From assembly GCF_003253995.1 (NCBI RefSeq), contig NZ_QKZL01000001.1, forward strand, positions 310,001 to 374,000: a stretch of 64,000 bases of DNA, in the 5' to 3' direction. The translations under genes were made by a program, and so were the position numbers. Below are positions 17,086 to 28,035 of the stretch, in pieces; within the stretch, counting starts at the first letter, position 1, and each line of letters starts with the position of its first letter. The DNA comes from Palleronia aestuarii. GTDB taxonomy: Bacteria > Pseudomonadota > Alphaproteobacteria > Rhodobacterales > Rhodobacteraceae. The notes under the pieces were generated by a model that was not told the origin of the DNA, searched no databases, and saw only the letters and a list, made by a program, of their open reading frames with translations.

Positions 17086-18681
17086 ATGATCGAGGATCGC
17101 TACGACGTCGTGATCGTCGGCTCGGGGCCGGGCGGTGGCACCATGGCGTGGAAGCTGGCCCAGACCGGCAAGCGCGTGCTCCTGATCGAGCGCGGCGGTT
17201 ATCTGAAGCGCGAGCGGGAAAACTGGAGTACCGAAGAGGTCTTCGCCAAGGGACGTTATCAGGCCGAGGAAACCTGGAGATCCTCCGGCGGAGAGACGTT
17301 CCGGCCGGGTTTGCATTATTACGTCGGTGGCAATTCAAAGGTCTATGGCGGGGTACTCTTGCGCCTGCGGCTGGAGGATTTCGACGCCGTGCGCCACCCC
17401 GACGGCATCGCGCCCGAATGGCCCGTCAAATACGATACGTTCGAGCCGTATTATCAGGCCGCCGAAGAGCTTTTCGAGGTGCGGGGCGTCCGCGGGGAGG
17501 ACCCGACCGAGCCGCCTTCGTCCAAGCCCTATGCACATGAGGCGATCCGCCACGAGCCGCGGATCCAGGCGCTCTCCGACGATTGGGCACGCGAGGGGCT
17601 TCATGCGTTCCATCTGCCGGTGGGCGCATTGCTCGATCAGGACGAAACGGGCGCGGCGACGCCGCATTCGCCGCTCCTGCGTTGCGATCCGTTCGACGGC
17701 TATCCGAGCCTGACCAACGGCAAGTCGGACGCGCAGGTGATCTGCGTCGATCCCGCACTCCGCGACCATTCGAACCTGACGCTCCTGACGAACGCCTATG
17801 TCGAGCGGCTCGTCACCGATGCGTCGGGCGGAAGCGTCGTTGGCATCGAGACCGTGATCGAGGGGCGACGCCATACGATCAGGGGCGATATCGTGGTCGT
17901 AGCCTGCGGGGCGCTTTCCTCGGCACTGCTCTTCCTGCGCTCGGGGAGCGACCGCCATCCGGACGGGCTCGCCAACGGTTCGGGACAGGTCGGGCGCAAC
18001 TACATGCGCCACAACAATGCGACCGTGCTCGCCATTTCCAAGGATCCCAATCCGACAGAGTTCCAGAAGACGCTCGGCCTCAACGATTTCTACCATGCGC
18101 ACGACAAGTCGCCGGCGAACCCGCACCCGTTTCCGCTCGGTCACATTCAGATGGTGGGAAAGTCCGACGGCATGCAGATCGAGGCGGAGGGCCTGCCGGA
18201 CTTCCTGCACTGGCTGCCCGAAAAGCCTTTCGACTGGATCGCGCGGCATTCCATCGACTTCTGGCTGACCTCGGAAGACCTGCCCCGGCCCAAGAACCGC
18301 ATCTTCTACCGAAACGGCGACGTGCATCTCGACCTGACGGAAACCAACATGGACGGGCATCGGGCCCTGCGCGAGATGCTGCGCACCATCTGCGACAAGG
18401 CCGCGATCCACCCGCATCTCATGGACCGCAAGCTCTATCTCGGGAAGGACACGCCAGTCGGCGGAACCGCGCACCAGGCGGGCACGCTCCGCTTCGGCGA
18501 AGATCCGGCGACGAGCGTCCTCGACCTGGATTGTCGCGCCCATGGGATCGACAATCTCTACGTCACGGATGCGAGCTTTTTCCCGTCGATCGGCGCGGTG
18601 AACCCGACCTTGACGATCATCGCCAACGCGCTGCGCGTGGCTGACCTGATCTCGAAGCGAATAGATCCGATCTCCGCCTGA
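17086..18681 (+). CDS. GMC-family FAD-dependent oxidoreductase
   Basis: 531 aa. The FAD-binding N terminus is YDVVIVGSGPGGGTMAWKLAQTGKRVLLIERGG, written as GxGxxG followed by the acidic strand end. GGNSKVYGG is the second GMC signature, and IVVVACGALSSALLFLRSG is a further FAD-domain segment. The C-terminal substrate domain includes GGTAHQAGTLRFGED and the conserved end NLYVTDASFFPSIGAVNPTLTIIANALR, which holds the usual active-site His/Asn region. GGGAGG about 10 bases upstream supports ATG 17086 over 17047. Substrates of the family are alcohols, sugars or sterols; this one is unassigned. No signal peptide, so probably cytoplasmic or membrane-associated. Confidence 0.88.
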   Translation: MIEDRYDVVIVGSGPGGGTMAWKLAQTGKRVLLIERGGYLKRERENWSTEEVFAKGRYQAEETWRSSGGETFRPGLHYYVGGNSKVYGGVLLRLRLEDFDAVRHPDGIAPEWPVKYDTFEPYYQAAEELFEVRGVRGEDPTEPPSSKPYAHEAIRHEPRIQALSDDWAREGLHAFHLPVGALLDQDETGAATPHSPLLRCDPFDGYPSLTNGKSDAQVICVDPALRDHSNLTLLTNAYVERLVTDASGGSVVGIETVIEGRRHTIRGDIVVVACGALSSALLFLRSGSDRHPDGLANGSGQVGRNYMRHNNATVLAISKDPNPTEFQKTLGLNDFYHAHDKSPANPHPFPLGHIQMVGKSDGMQIEAEGLPDFLHWLPEKPFDWIARHSIDFWLTSEDLPRPKNRIFYRNGDVHLDLTETNMDGHRALREMLRTICDKAAIHPHLMDRKLYLGKDTPVGGTAHQAGTLRFGEDPATSVLDLDCRAHGIDNLYVTDASFFPSIGAVNPTLTIIANALRVADLISKRIDPISA

Positions 18682-18967
18682 AGCGCGGCCCTTCCTCAAG
18701 CAGGTTTCCGAACTGGGGGAGGTCGTCTCGAAGCTCCGGTAAGCTCGACGTGTCGACGTTGCATGGCCGATCGGTGGCCGAGGCGGTAATATGGCGCGGA
18801 TGTGGAGGACTTACGCTACTGCGCAGACCGCCATGACGAACAGGGTCCGAGGACGCTCTGCAATTGACTAGGGAAGAGGCGACGTCGAGGTCTACCTCGC
18901 CCATACGACGAGCTTTCCCCGAGCTAACCTTCAAACGGTCGTATGACTTTCATTAGCTCAAGAGAAA

Positions 18968-19057
18968 TGGCGGAGAGACAGGGATTCGAACCCTGGGAGG
19001 GCTTGCACCCTCAACGGTTTTCGAGACCGCCCCGTTCGACCACTCCGGCACCTCTCC
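18968..19057 (-). tRNA. tRNA-Ser(CGA)
   Basis: The minus strand folds as a class II tRNA. The 7-bp acceptor begins GGAGAGG, the anticodon stem CGGT/ACCG carries loop CTCGAAA with anticodon CGA (reads UCG), a long variable arm GAGGGTGCAAGCCCTC follows, then the T-arm with GGTTCGAATCC and an encoded CCA at 18968-18970. The long variable arm fits serine. The 286 bp upstream to the GMC gene hold nothing identifiable. Confidence 0.96.
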
Positions 19058-19241
19058 GCGAAAGTGGCACGCCGCCACCTAGTCGGTGACGCCGGATTGC
19101 GCAAGCCGTTATTCGATCTGATCGCTCCGTCGACGGTCTCTTGCCCCCTCAATCGACCCGGGCTCGCCGCTTGGCAAGGCGCCGGGCCTCGCCTAGCCTA
19201 GGGGGCTGTTGCCAACGGGTTCTGCCGTGAAGGATCACCTT

Positions 19242-20063
19242 ATGCTCCGCCTTTCTTTCGCCGCCGTCGCCGCGACCGCGAGCTTCGCAATGCCGGTAGC
19301 GTCGCAGGATGCGGTCGAAGATCTCTACGACGCGCTGCGCCTCGACGACGTGATCGCCGTGATGCGGGAGGAGGGGCTCGATTATGCACGGGATCTGGAG
19401 ACGGAGCTCTTCCCCGGGCAGGGCGGGCGCGCATGGGCCTCCGTGGTCGAGGAGATCTACGGTCGCGCGGTGATGCAGGATGGGATCTCGGCCACGTTCG
19501 CGGCGGAGCTCGATGGCGCGCACGTCGAACCGCTCCTGGCATTCTTCGCATCCGAACGCGGGCGCCGGATCGTCACGCTCGAGATCGAGGCGCGCCGCGC
19601 CCTGCGCAACGAGGCGCTCGAGACGGCGGCCGAGGCGAGGGCGCGGGAGATGCGGGCGGAGGGCGATCCGCGGATCGACAGGCTCGACGCCTTCGTCGAC
19701 GCCAACGACCTCGTCGAGGAGAACGTCGTCGGTGCACTCAACTCGAACTACGCCTTCTACCAGGGCCTGATCGACGGCGGTGCCCTCGGCGACGCGCCGG
19801 CGCAGGACGAAATCGTCGCCGATGTCTGGTCGCAGGAACCCGAGATACGGGCCGACACGATCGACTGGGTCTACGGCTATCTCGCGCTTGCCTACGAACC
19901 GCTCGATGACGATGATCTCGACATTTACATCGCGCTGAGCGAAACCCCGGAGGGCGAGGCGCTGAACGACGCGCTCTTCGCGGCATTCGATACGATGTAT
20001 GCCGACATATCGCGCCAGCTCGGTCAGCGTGCCGCGGGCTTCATGATCGGCGAGGACCTCTGA
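19242..20063 (+). CDS. DUF2059-like exported protein
   Basis: 273 aa with a Sec-type signal (MLRLSFAAVAATASFAMPVASQ). Two similar helical regions follow, each with the DUF2059-like pattern: LLAFFASERGRRIVTLEIEARRAL in the first and LDIYIALSETPEGEALNDALFAAFD in the second. The protein is acidic and likely periplasmic. ATG 19242 was chosen because AAGGA lies 7 bases upstream. Function is unknown in the family. It sits alone between tRNA-Ser and the rplU promoter and is transcribed in the same direction as rplU. Confidence 0.75.
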   Translation: MLRLSFAAVAATASFAMPVASQDAVEDLYDALRLDDVIAVMREEGLDYARDLETELFPGQGGRAWASVVEEIYGRAVMQDGISATFAAELDGAHVEPLLAFFASERGRRIVTLEIEARRALRNEALETAAEARAREMRAEGDPRIDRLDAFVDANDLVEENVVGALNSNYAFYQGLIDGGALGDAPAQDEIVADVWSQEPEIRADTIDWVYGYLALAYEPLDDDDLDIYIALSETPEGEALNDALFAAFDTMYADISRQLGQRAAGFMIGEDL

Positions 20064-20092
20064 CAGGGGCCGCGCGTACCCCGCGTTCGGGC

Positions 20093-20121
20093 TTGACACA
20101 ACGCCGCCTTGCGACGATACA
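20093..20121 (+). promoter_or_regulatory. Sigma-70-type promoter for rplU-rpmA
   Basis: TTGACA (20093-20098), a 17-bp spacer and GATACA (20116-20121) make a near-consensus housekeeping promoter. The implied 5' untranslated region is about 160 nt and GC-rich with several hairpins (for example CGCCCCGGGGCG), leaving room for an L21-type autoregulatory leader, which is not proven. Confidence 0.7.
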
Positions 20122-20286
20122 CCGCCGACCCGGCGGATGCGTCCGTGCGGGATCGTCGAATCGTCGCCCCGGGGCGGCGGAATCATCGCCCTGAGACAGG
20201 GCGCGCTGTCCGAGGTGGGGCTTGGTCCCCGAGACGCGTGGCACATGGCCGCGGACCGCAGGATGCGGATAGAGAGGGAAGACAAG

Positions 20287-20973
20287 ATGTTCGCGGTTCT
20301 CAAGACCGGCGGCAAGCAGTATCGGGTCCAGTCGGGGGATGTCCTCCGCGTGGAGAAGATCGCAGCCGATGCCGGCGAAACGGTTCAATTCAACGATATC
20401 CTTATGGTGGGCTCGACGATCGGCACACCGCTCGTGGACGGGGCCGGCGTACAGGCCCAGGTGATCGAGCAGATCAAGGACAAGAAGGTCATCCACTTCG
20501 TCAAGCGCCGCCGCAAGCACGGCTCGAAGCGCACGAAGGGGCATCGCCAGCAGCTCACGCTGCTCCGGATCGGCGACATCTTGGAATCCGGCGCGGGCGA
20601 CAGCGGCGTGAAGGCCGCCATCGGCGCTGGGATCGCGGGCTACACGGGCGTGGCGGCCGACAAGGGCCAGTACGCCAAGAACCGCGACGAGAAGTCGGAG
20701 ATGAAGAAGCGCGTCGCCACCGGTGGGGCGGAGGAGAAGTCCGCGGAGACCGCGTCCGCTCCGGCATCCGGCGACGACCTCAAGAAACTGTCCGGTGTCG
20801 GACCCGCGCTCGAGAAGAAGCTTCTCGAGGCCGGGGTCACGTCCTTCGCGCAGATCGCCGCGTGGACGGAGGCCGACATCGCGGAGTGGGACGAGAAGCT
20901 GTCCTTCAAGGGCCGCATCGAGCGCGAGGGCTGGGTCGATCAGGCCAAGCAGTTCGAAGCCGAAAAGGAGTAA
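20287..20973 (+). CDS. rplU: 50S ribosomal protein L21 with C-terminal extension
   Basis: 228 aa. Residues 1 to about 102 are ordinary bacterial L21 ([24 protein letters not shown] ... [20 protein letters not shown]), which binds 23S rRNA in the 50S subunit. The rest is an extension: a variable linker to about residue 165 and then [29 protein letters not shown]...[17 protein letters not shown], a helix-hairpin-helix-like module seen appended to several Rhodobacteraceae proteins. The usual length is about 103 aa. ATG 20287 is set by the L21 start. It is in an operon with rpmA (6 bp apart). Confidence 0.95.
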   Translation: MFAVLKTGGKQYRVQSGDVLRVEKIAADAGETVQFNDILMVGSTIGTPLVDGAGVQAQVIEQIKDKKVIHFVKRRRKHGSKRTKGHRQQLTLLRIGDILESGAGDSGVKAAIGAGIAGYTGVAADKGQYAKNRDEKSEMKKRVATGGAEEKSAETASAPASGDDLKKLSGVGPALEKKLLEAGVTSFAQIAAWTEADIAEWDEKLSFKGRIEREGWVDQAKQFEAEKE

Positions 20974-20979
20974 CGAGGC

Positions 20980-21249
20980 ATGGCACATAAAAAAGCAGGC
21001 GGTTCCAGCCGCAACGGTCGCGATTCCGCCGGGCGCCGCCTCGGCGTGAAGAAGTTCGGTGGCGAGGAAGTCCTCGCAGGCAACATCATCGTCCGCCAGC
21101 GGGGGACGAAGTGGTGGCCGGGCGAAGGCGTCGGACTGGGCCGGGATCACACGATCTTCGCCACGACCGGCGGGCGCGTCACGTTCCGCAAGGGCCTGAA
21201 AGGGCGGACCTTCATCTCCGTCCTGCCGCAGGCGGACGCCGCGGAGTAA
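20980..21249 (+). CDS. rpmA: 50S ribosomal protein L27
   Basis: 89 aa, full length. It starts [29 protein letters not shown] and ends with [13 protein letters not shown]; the N-terminal tail reaches the peptidyl transferase centre. RWWPGEGV-like and GRDHTIFA segments are conserved. It is cotranscribed with rplU and followed 31 bp later by an intrinsic terminator. Confidence 0.98.
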   Translation: MAHKKAGGSSRNGRDSAGRRLGVKKFGGEEVLAGNIIVRQRGTKWWPGEGVGLGRDHTIFATTGGRVTFRKGLKGRTFISVLPQADAAE

Positions 21250-21280
21250 GCCTCGGGCGCGATCACCGCGAGTAAATCGA

Positions 21281-21310
21281 GGGATCGGTCCAAGTGACCG
21301 GTCCCTTATT
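21281..21310 (+). terminator. Rho-independent terminator after rplU-rpmA
   Basis: Ten-base-pair stem GGGATCGGTC / GACCGGTCCC (one G-U) at 21281-21290 and 21296-21305 with a CAAGT loop, followed by TTATT and CGTTT. It ends the ribosomal operon. Confidence 0.85.
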
Positions 21311-21331
21311 CGTTTCGGAAAGGGAGGACCG

Positions 21332-21442
21332 ATGCGAATATTTCCCCTTCGTTATGGGGCGGGGCGCCCGGCACAATCGGGCGACGCCGCGATCGCCGGC
21401 CGGACCGCGCTAGAAACCGCATTGCCGGAGTCCCGCGGATGA
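21332..21442 (+). CDS. Possible 36-codon leader ORF before the GNAT gene
   Basis: ATG 21332 follows GGGAGG at 4-5 bases, and the frame runs to TGA 21440-21442, overlapping the ATG of the acetyltransferase gene in the ATGA arrangement. The product (MRIFPLRYGAGRPAQSGDAA...) resembles nothing I know, and codon use is poorer in GC3 than its neighbours. It may be a translational coupler or chance. Confidence 0.25.
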   Translation: MRIFPLRYGAGRPAQSGDAAIAGRTALETALPESRG

Positions 21443-21972
21443 TGGTCAGGAACGCGCAGGCCGTCATCAGGTCCGAACGTTTGTCGCTTAGACCGCTGCA
21501 ACGAACGGACATTCCCCATCTCGAGCGCTACATGGGCGATGCCCGCGTGGCAAAGGCGACTCAGACGATCCCGTATCCGTTGCCGCCCGGTGCGGTCGAG
21601 GCCGTCTATGCAGCGGCCCATGCGGAGGATCGCGTTACCGATTGCTGGGCGATCGACGGAACGGCGATGGGACGCCCGCCGCTCGTCGGTGTCCTGACGC
21701 TGGAGGAACTCGATCGCGGGCAATCCGAGATCGCCTATTGGACGGCGCCCGATGCCTGGGGGTTCGGGATCGCGTCGGAGGCGGTTCAAGCGCTGGTCGA
21801 TGCGAATCCCTACCGCGCGAACACGATCTTCGCCGTGGTATTCCAGGACAATCCGGCCTCCGCGCGCGTGGTCACGAATGCCGGGTTCCGCTGGCTCGGC
21901 GATGCAGAGGCGTTCTGCGTCGCGCGGGGCGTTCTGGTTCCGACTTGGACCTATTCGCTGAAACCGCGCTGA
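21439..21972 (+). CDS. GNAT-family N-acetyltransferase (RimJ/RimL type)
   Basis: 177 aa. It has the RimJ-like layout: SERLSLRPLQRTDIPHLERYMGD at the N terminus, SEIAYWTAPDAWGFGIASEAVQALV as the acetyl-CoA-binding motif A region, and NPASARVVTNAGFRWLGDAEAF as the closing motif with the usual N...A..V...GF pattern. It would transfer an acetyl group to an amine, protein N terminus or small molecule in the cytoplasm; the acceptor is unknown. It lies between rpmA and obgE. GGAG 8 bases before ATG 21439 supports this start; ATG 21442 is an equal alternative. Confidence 0.85.
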   Translation: MMVRNAQAVIRSERLSLRPLQRTDIPHLERYMGDARVAKATQTIPYPLPPGAVEAVYAAAHAEDRVTDCWAIDGTAMGRPPLVGVLTLEELDRGQSEIAYWTAPDAWGFGIASEAVQALVDANPYRANTIFAVVFQDNPASARVVTNAGFRWLGDAEAFCVARGVLVPTWTYSLKPR

Positions 21973-24200
<2,228 letters not shown>

Positions 24201-24225
24201 GGGTCATGACATGGGAGGGTTCCGC

Positions 24226-25491
24226 ATGAAGGACATGACCGACATCCCCGCGATGATGACCGAGATCGGAGAGCGCGCGCGTGCGGCCTCTCGCACTCTC
24301 GCGATCGCGCCAACGGGGGCGCGCAGCGCCTCCCTTCACGCCGCGGCCGACCGGATCGATGCACAGACCGACGCGATCGTTGCGGCGAACACCCTCGATA
24401 TGGAAGCCGGGACCGCGAAGGGTCTTTCTTCCGCAATGCTCGACCGGCTTAGGCTCGATCCCGACCGGATCCGGGGGATCGCGTCGGCCTTGCGCGCCGT
24501 GGCGGAGCAATCCGATCCCGTGGGCGAGATCCTTGCCGCGTGGTCGATGCCGTCGGGGATCGACATCGAACGGGTGCGCACGCCCATAGGCGTCGTCGGC
24601 GTGATCTACGAATCGCGACCCAACGTGACCGCCGATGCCGGGGCGCTCTGTCTGAGGTCCGGCAACGCCGTGATCCTGCGCGGGGGATCGGAGAGTTTCC
24701 ACTCGTCACGGGCGATACACGAATGCCTCGTTGCGGGTCTCGCGACGGCCGGGTTGCCGCAGGACGCGATCCAACTGGTGCCAACGCGCGATCGCGCCGC
24801 GGTCACGGAAATGCTCGGTATGACGGAATTCATCGACGTGATCGTGCCGCGCGGCGGCAAGGGGCTCGTCGGGGCGGTGCAGCGCGACGCCCGTGTGCCC
24901 GTCTTCGCCCATCTCGAGGGGATCGTTCATATCTATGTCGACCGCGCCGCCGATCCGCAAAAGGCGCTCGACGTGGTCCTGAACTCCAAGACCCGGCGCA
25001 CCGGCATCTGCGGCGCGGCCGAGTGCCTGCTGATCCATCGCGATGTGGCGGAGACGTTGGGGGCCGATCTCGTTCGCGCACTTCAGGCAGCGGGCGTGGA
25101 GGTGCGGGGCGATCCCGCCCTGCAGCAGATCGAGAATGTCCGCCCGGCGGAGGACGACGATTGGGGCCGGGAATATCTCGACAGCATCATCGCCGCCCGG
25201 ATCGTCCCCGATCTCGACGCCGCGATGGATCATATCGGGCGCCATGGATCGAACCACACCGATTGCATCCTGACGGAGGATGCCGACGCGGCCGCGCGCT
25301 TCTTCGAGGAGGTCGACAGCGCTATCGTGCTGCACAATGCGTCGACGCAATTCGCTGACGGTGGCGAATTCGGGATGGGAGCCGAGATTGGCATCGCCAC
25401 GGGACGTTTGCACGCACGCGGGCCGGTCGGGGCGGAGCAATTGACGAGCTTCAAGTACCGCGTGCGCGGAAACGGGTCGGTCCGCGCCTGA
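24226..25491 (+). CDS. proA: Gamma-glutamyl phosphate reductase
   Basis: 421 aa, NADPH-dependent second step of proline synthesis. [34 protein letters not shown] is the conserved N-terminal block. The catalytic Cys is in the segment [14 protein letters not shown], and the late [21 protein letters not shown] is also conserved. ATG 24226 was selected among four nearby ATGs because GGGAGGG lies 6 bases upstream. It follows proB after 25 bp and converges on the chpT-like gene. Confidence 0.97.
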   Translation: MKDMTDIPAMMTEIGERARAASRTLAIAPTGARSASLHAAADRIDAQTDAIVAANTLDMEAGTAKGLSSAMLDRLRLDPDRIRGIASALRAVAEQSDPVGEILAAWSMPSGIDIERVRTPIGVVGVIYESRPNVTADAGALCLRSGNAVILRGGSESFHSSRAIHECLVAGLATAGLPQDAIQLVPTRDRAAVTEMLGMTEFIDVIVPRGGKGLVGAVQRDARVPVFAHLEGIVHIYVDRAADPQKALDVVLNSKTRRTGICGAAECLLIHRDVAETLGADLVRALQAAGVEVRGDPALQQIENVRPAEDDDWGREYLDSIIAARIVPDLDAAMDHIGRHGSNHTDCILTEDADAAARFFEEVDSAIVLHNASTQFADGGEFGMGAEIGIATGRLHARGPVGAEQLTSFKYRVRGNGSVRA

Positions 25492-25505
25492 TTCTCGCGC
25501 CGATG

Positions 25506-26102
25506 TCAGGCGGTCAGGACGACCCGCTTCTCGCCAAGCTCGACGTCGACCGTCCGCCCCATCGCTTCCGCGGCTTGACGCGCGAGATAGAAGTGGATTT
25601 CGGAGGCGTCCGGCAAGAGAGCGTCCGTCGTTGCAAGGTGACGCCAGAGTTCCGCCTCGTTCCGGACCCGGTCGGCAATCAGTTCGACGCGCAGATCGTC
25701 TCCGGCAAGGGCCACTGCGATCTTGCCCCCCCAGGGCAGTGCGCTTTCCCCGCAGAGCAGCAGCAGGAAGATCAGCCGGGTCATGTCACGTGGCAAGGCC
25801 TCTTCCAGTTGCCAGTCAATCTCGAGTGAGCGGGCGGAGCCGAAGGTCGAAAGAATTGTCTCGACCTCGCGTCGCGCGACCGTCTGATCGGGCTGTGCGG
25901 CGCCGAAAGCCACGCGGAAGAGGCGAATGCGTGCATTCGCGTTCTCGACGCTTTCGGTAATCAGGGACATTTCCGGGCTGTCGCCCATGCCCGACATCTG
26001 CAACAATTCGATCCCGTTGCCGATCGCGCCGAGCGGTGAGATGAGATCGTGGCAGATCCGGGAGCCGAGGAGCGCGCTGATGTCGGAAGAGCTCATGTTC
26101 AT
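25506..26102 (-). CDS. chpT: Histidine phosphotransferase ChpT-like
   Basis: 198 aa. The N-terminal helical hairpin contains LLGSRICHDLISPLGAIGNGIELL, with phospho-acceptor H18 in the ChpT-type SRICHDL motif. A degenerate ATPase-like C-terminal domain follows (about 90-198). ChpT passes phosphate from CckA to CtrA and CpdR, and CtrA is encoded 30 kb away here (55834). In Rhodobacterales this relay governs motility and gene-transfer-agent expression rather than viability (known for the group). ATG 26102 or ATG 26096 (third codon) may be used. It is divergent from a DUF3553 gene. Confidence 0.88.
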   Translation of the reverse strand: MNMSSSDISALLGSRICHDLISPLGAIGNGIELLQMSGMGDSPEMSLITESVENANARIRLFRVAFGAAQPDQTVARREVETILSTFGSARSLEIDWQLEEALPRDMTRLIFLLLLCGESALPWGGKIAVALAGDDLRVELIADRVRNEAELWRHLATTDALLPDASEIHFYLARQAAEAMGRTVDVELGEKRVVLTA

Positions 26103-26134
26103 AGGGCCTCGGTCGAATTCAGGGGAGTATTGAC

Positions 26135-26311
26135 GTGTCGGACATGAATGCCCTTCTGGAGCCTGGAATGATCGTGCGACACCCGGATCGTCCCGAATGG
26201 GGAGAGGGACAGGTCCAGTCCAATATCGGCGGCACGATCACCGTAATGTTCCGCGATGCGGGAAAGGTGGTGATCGACGGCCGTCGCGTTGATCTCATAG
26301 CGGTCTTTTGA
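26135..26311 (+). CDS. DUF3553 small protein
   Basis: 58 aa: MSDMNALLEPGMIVRHPDRP followed by EWGEGQVQSNIGGTITVMFR and a short DGRRVDL end. This matches the DUF3553 family, whose PGMxVRHPDxPxWGxGQVQS core resembles a CarD/UvrD-tail-like SH3 fold. GTG 26135 is preferred since GGGGAG lies 7 bases upstream; ATG 26144 would be 16 bases away. Function unknown; nucleic-acid or RNA polymerase contact is conceivable from the fold. It is divergent from chpT with a 32-bp gap. Confidence 0.85.
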   Translation: MSDMNALLEPGMIVRHPDRPEWGEGQVQSNIGGTITVMFRDAGKVVIDGRRVDLIAVF

Positions 26312-26434
26312 TCTCGCTCCATCGGACATCTTTCCTGCCACAACGTGAATCTTAATGGTTAAAATTGTGTCAAGCATGGGAGGTCACGGGCCGGATTTTC
26401 CGGCCCCGGCGGTATTCGGGCAGGTCGGTCGCCG

Positions 26435-27193
26435 ATGACGGCCTATTGCCTTGCGCTCGCCGCGACGCCCGATGATCTCGCCGCCGCGCAGCGCCTGCGC
26501 TATTCGGTATTCGTGGAAGAGATGGGGAGCGACGGTCCGCTGGTCGATCATGCGGCGCGACGCGAAATCGACCGCTTCGACCCGTTCTTCGATCATTTGA
26601 TCCTGCGCGATACGAGCAGACCCCGCGATGAGCAGGTCATCGGCGCCTATCGCCTTGCCCGCGGAGATCAGGTCGCGCGGGCAGGGGCCTTCTATTCCGA
26701 AAGCGAGTTCGATCTCGAACCCCTGCGGGCCACGGGCCGGCGGCTGCTGGAACTCGGCCGATCGTGCCTGCATCCAGAGTACCGCGGCGGGGTCGCGCTT
26801 CACCATCTCTGGAGCGGACTTTCGGAATACATCGCGCGCCACGGGATCGAGATCCTCTTCGGCGTCGCGTCGTTTCGCGGAACCGATCCGGCACCGATCG
26901 CGCCCACGCTCTCGGTTCTGCACCACCGCCATCTCGCCCCGCCCGAGCTGCGGCCCAGGGCCCGGCCCGACGGGGCCGTTCCGATGGATGCCCTGGCCTT
27001 CGCCAAGATCGACCGCGTTTCGGCAATGCGCGCACTTCCTCCCCTCATAAAGGCGTATCTCCGCCTCGGCGCCTGGGTGGGCCAGGATGCCTATATCGAC
27101 AGGGTGTTCAACACGACGGATGTCTGCATGGTCTGCGACATCCGCGCGATCACGGAGGAGCAGCGTGCGCGGTTCGACGGACTGCGCGCGTGA
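26435..27193 (+). CDS. olsB: L-ornithine N-alpha-acyltransferase
   Basis: 252 aa GNAT-fold acyltransferase making lyso-ornithine lipid from ornithine and a 3-hydroxyacyl-ACP. Family features are LRYSVFVEEMGSDGPLVDH, RFDPFFDHLILRD, the FDLEPLRATGRRLLELGRSCLHPEYRGG block and IEILFGVASFRGTDP. It is coupled to olsA by a GTG start overlapping the stop. Ornithine lipids replace phospholipids in the outer membrane and respond to phosphate supply in many relatives. A TTAACCATTAAG motif on the minus strand (26351-26362) lies 73 bp before the start. Confidence 0.93.
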   Translation: MTAYCLALAATPDDLAAAQRLRYSVFVEEMGSDGPLVDHAARREIDRFDPFFDHLILRDTSRPRDEQVIGAYRLARGDQVARAGAFYSESEFDLEPLRATGRRLLELGRSCLHPEYRGGVALHHLWSGLSEYIARHGIEILFGVASFRGTDPAPIAPTLSVLHHRHLAPPELRPRARPDGAVPMDALAFAKIDRVSAMRALPPLIKAYLRLGAWVGQDAYIDRVFNTTDVCMVCDIRAITEEQRARFDGLRA

Positions 27194-28035
27194 CGACTTG
27201 GCATTCCGACGATCCGCCCGAAATCCCGTCCATCTCACCCCGCGACTGGCCGCGCATCGTCGTGCGTGGCGTGCCGATCGTTCTCCTCCTCGTCGCGGGC
27301 TCCCTCGCCACGTTGGTCCTCCGCCCCGTCGAGCGGGCATTCTGGGGCGATCGGCGGCCCGCGACGCCCTGGATCACCGTCTGGGTCTGCCGGGGAGCGC
27401 TGCGCCTGCTCGGTCTGCGGCGTCGGCGGCGAGGCGTGCTCGCACCCGGGTCGGGGGCCGTGGTGGCGAACCATGCCTCCTGGCTCGATATCCTCGTCCT
27501 GAATGCCGCCGGGCCGATCGTGTTCGTCTCCAAGGCGGAGGTGGCGGGCTGGCCGGGAATCGGTCTTCTCGCGCGGCTGACGGGGACGCTCTTCATCCGG
27601 CGCGAAAGCCGCGATGCGCGGGTGCAGGAAGCCGCGATCCGCGAGCGGCTCCGCTCCGGCCAGCGGCTCCTTCTCTTTCCCGAGGGCACCTCGACGGATG
27701 GAAGACGCGTACTGCCTTTCAAATCCGCGCTCTTCGCGCCGTTTCTCGGCTCCTCCCCCGACTATGGGGTCCAGCCGGTTTCTCTCGTCTATATGGCGCC
27801 GGCCGGATGCGATCCGCGGTTCTACGCCTGGTGGGGGGACATGGATCTCGCCCCGCATCTCCTCGCGGTCCTGGCCCTGAAGCAGCAGGGGGAGATCGCG
27901 GTTACCTGCCACGCGCCCCTCGACGGCGCGATCCACGGGTCGAGAAAGGCCCTTGCCAGGGAGGCGGAAGCAAGTGTGCGGTCAGGCGTACTGGAGGTGC
28001 TAGAACGCAGCGACGAGTTCCGCGAGGCGACGTGA
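27190..28035 (+). CDS. olsA: Lyso-ornithine lipid O-acyltransferase
   Basis: 281 aa from GTG 27190, overlapping the olsB stop. A hydrophobic anchor (GVPIVLLLVAGSLATLVL) precedes the PlsC-type acyltransferase domain with NHASWLD (HX4D), FIRRES, and FPEGTSTDG. It completes ornithine lipid synthesis at the inner membrane, converting lyso-ornithine lipid with acyl-ACP; such enzymes may also acylate lysophosphatidate. The last 36 bp overlap the convergent ThiE-like gene. Confidence 0.92.
   Translation: MTTWHSDDPPEIPSISPRDWPRIVVRGVPIVLLLVAGSLATLVLRPVERAFWGDRRPATPWITVWVCRGALRLLGLRRRRRGVLAPGSGAVVANHASWLDILVLNAAGPIVFVSKAEVAGWPGIGLLARLTGTLFIRRESRDARVQEAAIRERLRSGQRLLLFPEGTSTDGRRVLPFKSALFAPFLGSSPDYGVQPVSLVYMAPAGCDPRFYAWWGDMDLAPHLLAVLALKQQGEIAVTCHAPLDGAIHGSRKALAREAEASVRSGVLEVLERSDEFREAT

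Noticed and set aside
18617-18934. Minus-strand ORF between GMC gene and tRNA-Ser
   Set aside because: Low-complexity Arg/Ser content, no start signal and partial overlap with the GMC gene.
26099-26377. Minus-strand 92-codon ORF over the DUF3553 gene
   Set aside because: The plus strand encodes a recognisable DUF3553 protein with a ribosome site; the minus frame is its shadow.
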